A stretch of DNA of 37,697 bases from Bacillota bacterium (GTDB lineage: Bacteria > Bacillota > Bacilli > Paenibacillales > Paenibacillaceae): NCBI GenBank assembly GCA_023433615.1, contig JAEZCJ010000094.1, positions 1-37,697 of the forward strand. Reading direction: 5' to 3'. Below the pieces are notes generated by a model. The model had not been told where the DNA came from. It worked only from the letters and a program-made list of their open reading frames with translations, and ran no database searches. A program made the translations under genes and the position numbers. This document shows positions 33,033-37,697 of the stretch, piece after piece (position 1 is the stretch's first letter; the number at the start of each line of letters is the position of its first letter).

Positions 33033-33674
33033 ATGGCGGATACGCATACGTACAGCCGGAGGGAAGAGGTCGCGAATGCGATCACCCACGGCATCGGCGC
33101 TCTCCTGAGCGTGGCGGCGCTAGTGCTTCTTATTGTATTCGCGGCGCTCAAAGGAACCGCTTCGCATGTCGTAAGCTTCACCATTTATGGAAGCGCCATG
33201 CTGCTCCTCTATGTCGCTTCAACGCTCGTGCACAGCTTCCCGGAGGGTAAGCTCAAGAAGCTGTTCGAGATCATGGACCATTCCTGCATCTACGTCTTCA
33301 TCGCGGGCACCTATACGCCGATCCTGTTCCACATCGTGCAGGGGGCGCTAGGCTGGACGCTGTTCGGCATCGTGTGGGGCATCGCGGCGCTCGGCATCGT
33401 ATTCAAGTCGTTCTTCGTGTCGAAGTTCCTGTTCACGTCGACGCTGCTCTATATCGCGATGGGGTGGATCATCGTCTTCGCCTGGGGCCCGCTGGTCGAT
33501 AGGCTTGCGCCGGGGGGACTCGCGCTGCTCATCGTCGGAGGAGTCTTGTACACGGCCGGCACGGCGTTCTACGTATGGCGCAGCTTCCCGTACCATCACG
33601 CCGTCTGGCATCTCTTCGTGCTAGCGGGGTCGGTGCTGCATTTCTTCGCGATCCTCTTCTATGTCCTGCCATAG
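33033..33674 (+). CDS. hemolysin III family membrane protein (YplQ-like, PAQR superfamily)
   Basis: This 213-residue polytopic protein has about seven membrane helices. The PAQR-type polar motifs are visible: EEVANAITHGIGA near the N-terminus, STLVHSF followed by IMDHSCIYVFIAGTYTPI, and the C-terminal HHAVWHLFVLAGSVLHFFAI. The conserved His, Ser and Asp residues resemble those of a membrane metal-dependent hydrolase. The "hemolysin" label comes from a Bacillus cereus member, and its normal role here is unknown. ATG 33033 has GGAGG 8 nt upstream. An in-frame ATG at 32985 falls near the previous terminator. A bidirectional terminator follows. Confidence 0.92.
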   Translation: MADTHTYSRREEVANAITHGIGALLSVAALVLLIVFAALKGTASHVVSFTIYGSAMLLLYVASTLVHSFPEGKLKKLFEIMDHSCIYVFIAGTYTPILFHIVQGALGWTLFGIVWGIAALGIVFKSFFVSKFLFTSTLLYIAMGWIIVFAWGPLVDRLAPGGLALLIVGGVLYTAGTAFYVWRSFPYHHAVWHLFVLAGSVLHFFAILFYVLP

Positions 33675-33697
33675 CGCCATAGCATCGTAGCGGCAGC

Positions 33698-33760
33698 AAA
33701 AAGGGCTTCTCGGACAGCGATCATCCGATAACGGACGGCAGCTGGCGAGAAACCCTTTTT
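33698..33760. terminator. bidirectional terminator between hemolysin III and Xre regulator genes
   Basis: AAAAAGGGCTTCTCG (from 33698) pairs with CGAGAAACCCTTTTT (ending 33760) with one mismatch, enclosing a 33-nt loop. The A-run and T-run ends serve both strands. Confidence 0.8.
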
Positions 33761-34101
33761 CATTCTTCTTTCGGCTTCGGAGCCAGTCCCCGCGCCTTCC
33801 ATTTGCGGTACAGCTCCAAGCTGTCTTGCAAGTATTCCAATTCATCTACACTAAGACGCTCCCTTAGGAGCGGCGACTGTTCTTGCTCGTTAGCGGGCAA
33901 CGGGTACAATTCGCGGCCCAGCATATGGTCCAGCGTAACGCCGTACCAATCGGCGAGCTTGACGATCGTCTCGATATCCGGCTCGTTGATATTGTTCTCG
34001 TATTGCGAGATCGTCGATTTCGCAACGTTCAAATATGCAGCCACCTGCTCCTGCGTCAGGTTGTTGGCCTTGCGCAGCTTGCGCAGCCGTTCCCCGATCA
34101 T
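33760..34101 (-). CDS. Xre-family helix-turn-helix regulator
   Basis: This 113-residue protein has an N-terminal HTH_3/Cro-type domain (residues 4-58: RLRKLRKANNLTQEQVAAYL, NVAKSTISQYENN). A short acidic linker follows, then a C-terminal helix (ERLSVDELEYLQDSLELYRK) that probably dimerises. The organisation is that of small SinR-like repressors in Bacillota. The start at 34101 has AGGG 7 nt upstream. The longer reading to 34191 adds residues without similarity. It is divergent from a 47-residue membrane peptide gene. A near-perfect palindrome over the promoter between them is the probable operator. Confidence 0.88.
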   Translation of the reverse strand: MIGERLRKLRKANNLTQEQVAAYLNVAKSTISQYENNINEPDIETIVKLADWYGVTLDHMLGRELYPLPANEQEQSPLLRERLSVDELEYLQDSLELYRKWKARGLAPKPKEE

Positions 34102-34201
34102 TGGCAACCCTACCCATCCGAAGTCATCATGATCATTGTACACGGAAACGGCGCAGGAATAGGATCGAACCGACTGCAGTTCACGAATCATGCATTTCGG
34201 G

Positions 34202-34239
34202 TTGTAATACTCGTCATTATTCCCTATAATAGGAAATAA
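34202..34239 (+). promoter_or_regulatory. promoter with palindromic operator, divergent from the Xre regulator
   Basis: A -35 TTGTAA (34202-34207), a 17-bp spacer and a perfect -10 TATAAT (34225-34230) point towards the 47-residue peptide gene. A 10-bp inverted repeat with one mismatch, TTATTCCCTA-TAA-TAGGAAATAA (34217-34239), is centred on the -10. A dimeric repressor bound there would shut the promoter, and the neighbouring Xre protein is the obvious candidate. Confidence 0.7.
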
Positions 34240-34275
34240 AATTCATGATACGTGAATGTCGAGGGGGATGAGAAC

Positions 34276-34419
34276 GTGTCGTATGTGAACGCTCCGCTGT
34301 GGTTCGTCGTCGTCTCGGGTGCCGTATTGCTCGGGCTTATCCTTCATCAGCTTATGAGCCGCAAGGGCGAGCCGATGAAGCAAGAGGATACTGGCAGCAG
34401 CGATGAATCGCTGCCATAA
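34276..34419 (+). CDS. 47-residue single-pass membrane peptide
   Basis: A GTG start at 34276 follows GAGGGGG (34261-34267) by 8 nt. The product begins with a short segment (MSYVNAP), has one hydrophobic helix (about residues 8-25, LWFVVVSGAVLLGLILHQ) and ends in a charged, Ser/Glu/Asp-rich tail. It sits behind a strong promoter with an operator-like palindrome next to an Xre-type repressor, and 46 bp before the YjbR/MmcQ gene. Short hydrophobic peptides controlled by a small repressor recall type I toxin or regulatory peptides, but the charged tail and lack of antisense evidence make that speculative. Confidence 0.6.
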   Translation: MSYVNAPLWFVVVSGAVLLGLILHQLMSRKGEPMKQEDTGSSDESLP

Positions 34420-34465
34420 TAGATTTGAATAGCGTACATATTCGTGTCGGGAAGGCGGAGGTTAC

Positions 34466-34813
34466 ATGCTGGAGGCTTGCATTGCTTATTGTCAATCGCT
34501 GCGGGGGGCGGTTAAGGATTACCCGTTCGGGCCTTCGCCGCTCGTCATGAAGGTCGAAGGGAAGATGTTCGCGTTGTTCGGCGGAGAGGGAAGCAGCGCT
34601 ACGGTGTCGCTGAAGTGCGACCCGATCATCGCGGAGAATCTTCGTGAGCAGCATGCGGGAGTCAGGCCCGGCTACCACCTGAACAAGAAGCATTGGAATA
34701 CGGTGGACCTTGACGGCTCGCTGCCCTTCGAAGAGGTCTGCGACATGATCGAGCATTCGTACCGGCTCGTCTTGGCGAGCCTGCCGAGGCATCGACGGGA
34801 GCAATATGCTTAA
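34466..34813 (+). CDS. MmcQ/YjbR family protein
   Basis: This 115-residue protein matches the CyaY-like fold family of YjbR/MmcQ: an N-terminal helix with LRGAVKDYPFG, the strand motif KMFALFGG, then VSLKCDP and GYHLNKKHWNTVDLDG. Such proteins bind DNA weakly or act in unknown roles, and the biochemical function is not settled. ATG 34466 has GGAG 5-6 nt upstream. It is downstream of, and probably co-transcribed with, the 47-residue peptide gene, and converges with a lipase gene 6 bp later. Confidence 0.88.
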   Translation: MLEACIAYCQSLRGAVKDYPFGPSPLVMKVEGKMFALFGGEGSSATVSLKCDPIIAENLREQHAGVRPGYHLNKKHWNTVDLDGSLPFEEVCDMIEHSYRLVLASLPRHRREQYA

Positions 34814-34819
34814 CGCCTG

Positions 34820-35566
34820 CTAAGAAGGAACGCCGGTGATCTGAAGCATATAGTTCGCCAGCGCGTGATTGTCGCCGATGGATTCCAGCTTATACGATAA
34901 TTTTTGCCTGCCCTTCACATGCAGGTATAGGTACCAGCGCTTGGAGAGGGGCGATCGGTATAGGATCGGGGGCACATGGGTGACCAGGTCGTAGGCATTC
35001 TGCCAGCGATAGGCTTCGGGGATGAGCTTGTTGAAGCGCAGCATGAAGCGCCAATCGCCGACGCGAGGCGCGCCGAATGTGAAGACGGTGGGGACGATTC
35101 CGGCGTTAGCGGCAATATCGGGCGCGGCCAGCACGGCCAGGGCGCCGCCGAGACTGTGTCCGGTTACATAAAGCGGCTTATCCTTCGGCAGGGACCATAC
35201 GGCAGCGAACAGACGGGTACGCAGCGATGCGTAGATAGCCGTGATGCCTTGATGCGTGCGGCCGCCGCCCTGCACGAAGCGGTAGTTGACCTGGCTGGCA
35301 ATCGCGTCGGTGATCCAATCGAGCGTCGAGGCCGTGCCGCGGAATGCGATTACGGAACAATCGACGGATTCGAGCACGAAGCCGAACGGCTCGCGGACTC
35401 CGCCGGCTACGCGGCCTTCGAGCGCCGTCCTCAGCTTGAAGCCCTGCGGGAGCGAGAAGGCGCCGGTCGCGGCATTCTTGAATTGAACGTAGGTCTGTTC
35501 GCAGATCGTGCCCATTAAGCATACGCGCTTCGCGAACTGCTCCTGCTTGATTCCGCTGCCTTCCAT
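34820..35566 (-). CDS. class 3 lipase family protein
   Basis: This 248-residue alpha/beta hydrolase has the lipase-3 landmarks. FRGTASTLDWITD (76-88) is the oxyanion-side motif. GHSLGGALA has nucleophile Ser138. The acid is Asp193 in AYDLVTHVPP and the base His234 in GDNHALANY. No signal peptide is visible, so it is probably intracellular. The ATG at 35566 has AGGAGA about 7 nt upstream. An in-frame start at 35695 would add 43 residues lacking lipase similarity. It is divergent from the GH1 glucosidase gene across a 255-bp gap. Confidence 0.92.
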   Translation of the reverse strand: MEGSGIKQEQFAKRVCLMGTICEQTYVQFKNAATGAFSLPQGFKLRTALEGRVAGGVREPFGFVLESVDCSVIAFRGTASTLDWITDAIASQVNYRFVQGGGRTHQGITAIYASLRTRLFAAVWSLPKDKPLYVTGHSLGGALAVLAAPDIAANAGIVPTVFTFGAPRVGDWRFMLRFNKLIPEAYRWQNAYDLVTHVPPILYRSPLSKRWYLYLHVKGRQKLSYKLESIGDNHALANYMLQITGVPS

Positions 35567-35745
35567 GACGCCGTCTCCTCCGTTCCGCTGCCGATTAGGG
35601 ATGGGCATAGGCGAATGCCGCCTGTCTGCTATCCTATGCGGGAAAGTTCCCGGTTGTTCCTGGATGGATGACAAGATGCAATAGTTTTTAGGCACAATTG
35701 GAGAGTTGGATTGGCTGCTCGTTTCTTTTACAATTTATGAGATAC

Positions 35746-35778
35746 TATAGAAGCGCTGGCAATGAACACGCTTCTATA
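35746..35778 (+). promoter_or_regulatory. perfect 10-bp inverted repeat upstream of the GH1 gene
   Basis: TATAGAAGCG (35746-35755) and CGCTTCTATA (35769-35778) are perfect complements with a 13-nt spacer. They end 44 bp before the TTG start and overlap a possible -10 TACTAT (35743-35748). An operator for a sugar-sensing repressor is the simplest explanation. As RNA it would be a stable leader hairpin. It does not resemble a LicT/BglG antiterminator site. Confidence 0.6.
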
Positions 35779-35821
35779 CGGATATGGATCGACGACAATC
35801 TATTCAAGGGAGCGATTTGAG

Positions 35822-37174
35822 TTGGCAATCGTGCAATTTCCGAAAGGCTTCGTATGGGGGGCAGCAACGGCCGCGTTTCAAGTAGAGGGCGCTTATCGAG
35901 AGGACGGCCGAGGCTTGTCCATCTGGGATACGTTCTGCCGCGTGCCGGGCAAAGTATTCGAAGGAGATAACGGCGACGAGGCTTGCGATATGTATCACCT
36001 CTATCCCGAAGACGCGAAGCGGATGAAGGATATGGGCATCACGTCATACCGCTTCTCGATCGCATGGCCGCGCATTATTCCGGATGGCTCCGGCGCGGTT
36101 AACGAGAAGGGCTTGCAATTCTACCATAACCTGATCGACGAGCTGCTGAAGAACGGCATCGAGCCGATGGTTACGCTGTATCACTGGGATCTGCCGCAGT
36201 CGCTGCAGGATCAAGGCGGCTGGGGCAATCGCGCGACGATCGACCATTTTGTCCGCTACGCGGAGACGGTATTCCAATCGCTTAACGGCAAGGTGAAGCT
36301 GTGGGCGACTTTCAACGAGCCTTGGTGCATCTCGTTCCTGTCGAACTATATCGGCGCGCACGCACCTGGCCTTCGCGACCTGCAGACGGCGATCGATGTC
36401 GCGCACAACGTCATGGTCGCGCACGGGAAGACGGTCCGCAGATTCCGGGAGCTCGGCATCCAAGGCGGGATCGGCATGGCACCGAACACGGAATGGGCAG
36501 AGCCGTTCACCCAGACCGAAGCGGATATCGAGGCGGCATGGCGGAGAAGGGGATACCTGAACGAGTGGTTCCTCCGGCCGGTCATGACCGGCAAATATCC
36601 CGAGCGGCTGGTCGAATGGTTCAAGAAGATCGGCGGCGCGGAGCCGAAGATCGAACCGGGCGATATGGAGCTGATCGGTTCGAAGATCGATTTTCTCGGC
36701 ATCAACTACTATACGGGCAGCATCGGCCGCTACAACGCGGACGGCGGAGACGAGTTCCATTACGAGGAAGTGCCGATGGGCTGGGACAAGACCGATATCG
36801 GCTGGAACATCTACCCGCAGGGCTTGTACAATGTGCTCACTTACATCAAGGAAGAGTTCGGCGATATCCCGATCTATATTACGGAGAACGGCGCCTGCTA
36901 CAATGACGTTCCCGGTGCGGACGGTCAGGTTCATGACGCTGGACGCGTCGAGTATTTGAAGAAGCATGTGCTGCAAGTGAATCGCGCGATCGAATCCGGC
37001 GTGAACGTCCAAGGCTACTATTGCTGGTCGCTGATGGACAACTTCGAGTGGGCATTCGGCTACTCGATGCGCTTCGGCATGATCTACGTGGATTACGAGA
37101 CACAGGAACGAATTCCGAAGGACAGTTACCGCTGGTATCGCAAGCTAGCGCGCAACAATTATATCGAGGTCTAA
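35822..37174 (+). CDS. beta-glucosidase, GH1
   Basis: This 450-residue retaining glycosidase releases beta-linked glucose from short oligosaccharides in the cytoplasm. The N-terminus FPKGFVWGAATAAFQVEGAY is the GH1 signature. The acid/base is Glu166 in TFNEPW and the nucleophile Glu355 in YITENG. The C-terminal SLMDNFEWAFGY motif also fits. The TTG at 35822 is chosen because AAGGGAG lies 9 nt upstream and the length becomes typical. An in-frame ATG at 35762 would sit inside the inverted repeat of the leader. It is followed by a strong terminator, so it is monocistronic. With the xylanase and glucan synthase-like genes, it gives the region a carbohydrate theme. Confidence 0.93.
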   Translation: MAIVQFPKGFVWGAATAAFQVEGAYREDGRGLSIWDTFCRVPGKVFEGDNGDEACDMYHLYPEDAKRMKDMGITSYRFSIAWPRIIPDGSGAVNEKGLQFYHNLIDELLKNGIEPMVTLYHWDLPQSLQDQGGWGNRATIDHFVRYAETVFQSLNGKVKLWATFNEPWCISFLSNYIGAHAPGLRDLQTAIDVAHNVMVAHGKTVRRFRELGIQGGIGMAPNTEWAEPFTQTEADIEAAWRRRGYLNEWFLRPVMTGKYPERLVEWFKKIGGAEPKIEPGDMELIGSKIDFLGINYYTGSIGRYNADGGDEFHYEEVPMGWDKTDIGWNIYPQGLYNVLTYIKEEFGDIPIYITENGACYNDVPGADGQVHDAGRVEYLKKHVLQVNRAIESGVNVQGYYCWSLMDNFEWAFGYSMRFGMIYVDYETQERIPKDSYRWYRKLARNNYIEV

Positions 37175-37179
37175 CAAGG

Positions 37180-37215
37180 GAAGCTCCGGCCGTCAACGGC
37201 TGGAGCTTCTTCTGC
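37180..37215 (+). terminator. intrinsic terminator after the GH1 gene
   Basis: GAAGCTCCGGCCGT (37180-37193) pairs with ACGGCTGGAGCTTC (37196-37209) with one G-U pair and a very short loop, followed by TTCTTCT. Confidence 0.8.
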
Positions 37216-37618
37216 TTCTTCTGATTCATGACACTGCCGAGGGGGTAACTAGCTAACAGTGCTTGTATGGGTTGTTCAAAAAGTCCACTTGTGATCGCGA
37301 AGCATCTCGAGAAGTGTATTCAACGTCGAATCTTGAACGCTGGCGAACTTTCAAGCATATGCTTCCGATGTGCGTTTCCTCCGGAAACGCTGGAGCTCCT
37401 CAATTTCTACCCTCGTCCAACCTTAGCATATGCTTCCGATGCTGTGTTTCCTTGGGAAACACTCGAGGCGCTGACAATCGGCCTTTATGAACACGCACTA
37501 CTATCCCGATCGACGACGGTTGACAGTGCCGCATCGGTTGGACGATGATAAGCGATAGGCAATCGAAACAAGCTTCAAGATCGGCTGCGCGTCCGCGCGG
37601 GCTGCTAGGAGATGAAAC
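37216..37618. repeat. intergenic repeat element with two hairpin units
   Basis: No credible gene is found over about 400 bp; the open frames lack ribosome sites and change with the repeats. Two direct units start at 37354 and 37425, each beginning AGCATATGCTTCCGATG (itself containing a palindrome). In each, an 8-bp stem follows: GCGTTTCC-TCC-GGAAACGC (37372-37390) in the first and GTGTTTCC-TTG-GGAAACAC (37444-37462) in the second. The stems differ at one base pair, changed on both sides. The flanks (TTGTTCAAAAAGTCC near 37271 and ATGAACACGCACTA near 37490) may be the element ends. Confidence 0.6.
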
Positions 37619-37697
37619 ATGCGTATTCTAATCGTAGACGACAACCCGATGAACGTGACGGTCGTCCAGGAGATGCTGAAGCGAGCCGGTTATTGGG
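37619..37697 (+). CDS. response regulator receiver domain, N-terminus only
   Basis: ATG 37619 follows AGGAG (37607-37611) by 7 nt. The visible 26 residues, beginning MRILIVDDNPMNVTVVQEML, are the first strand and helix of a CheY-like receiver domain. They include the acidic pair Asp7-Asp8 that binds Mg2+. The phosphorylated Asp and the output domain lie beyond the window, so the output type is unknown. Confidence 0.85.
   Translation, partial: MRILIVDDNPMNVTVVQEMLKRAGYW

Noticed and set aside
35748..35761. cre-like sequence before the GH1 gene
   Set aside because: Three of the defined consensus positions mismatch, and the sequence is better explained as part of the perfect inverted repeat.
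37263..37548. Two overlapping short open frames in the repeat region
   Set aside because: They translate the hairpin repeats, lack ribosome sites and show no protein features.

Overview
This is a high-GC chromosomal segment of a Gram-positive Bacillota, most likely a Paenibacillaceae member (Paenibacillus or Cohnella-like). That is inferred from strong AGGAGG-type ribosome binding sites, Fur and CcpA (cre) boxes of Bacillus type, a lipoprotein-type siderophore binding protein, a YqjM-type ene-reductase, a hemolysin III/YplQ protein, copper-amine-oxidase-like stalk domains, and many carbohydrate-active enzymes. No rRNA, tRNA, prophage or CRISPR array is visible.

Layout. (1) Positions 1-135: the edge of an IS3-type insertion sequence. 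(2) Positions 323-5553: a Fur-controlled iron-siderophore uptake locus made of an ATPase, two permeases, a binding lipoprotein and an FhuF-like ferric reductase. Two Fur boxes each sit inside a recognisable promoter. (3) Positions 5622-6974: a membrane-anchored GH10 xylanase on the minus strand with a near-consensus cre site in its leader. (4) Positions 7066-13579: an ECF sigma factor with a very long C-terminal extension, downstream of an 1173-residue protein that fuses a nucleotide-transporter-like membrane domain, HEAT repeats and two cyclic-nucleotide-binding domains. An uncharacterised membrane-anchored protein is divergent from it. Paired CTAGAATTCTA palindromes lie 40 bp apart between them. 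(5) Positions 13591-14651: a small cysteine-rich membrane protein, a divergent MerR-family regulator with a 19-bp-spacer promoter and perfect dyad operator, and a frameshifted YnfA-family gene.

(6) Positions 14663-20370: an RluA-family pseudouridine synthase, a secreted stalk-HtrA-like protease, a B12-binding radical SAM protein and an aldo/keto reductase. (7) Positions 20371-21104: a long AT-richer intergenic stretch packed with degenerate repeats. (8) Positions 21105-29492: a 2795-residue cyclic beta-1,2-glucan synthase-like enzyme. (9) Positions 29676-34813: a lipase-like hydrolase, a D-2-hydroxyacid dehydrogenase, an ene-reductase, small hypothetical proteins, hemolysin III, an Xre-type regulator divergent from a 47-residue membrane peptide, and a YjbR/MmcQ-family protein. 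(10) Positions 34820-37174: a class 3 lipase and a GH1 beta-glucosidase preceded by a perfect 10-bp inverted repeat. (11) Positions 37175-37697: a terminator, a repeat element whose two copies carry covarying hairpins, and the start of a response regulator.

The best candidates for something new are the ECF sigma factor plus transporter/HEAT/cNMP pair with its palindrome-studded divergent control region, and the MerR-controlled cysteine-rich membrane protein. The covarying intergenic repeats and the Gram-positive cyclic glucan synthase-like giant come next. None of these functions is demonstrated by sequence alone.
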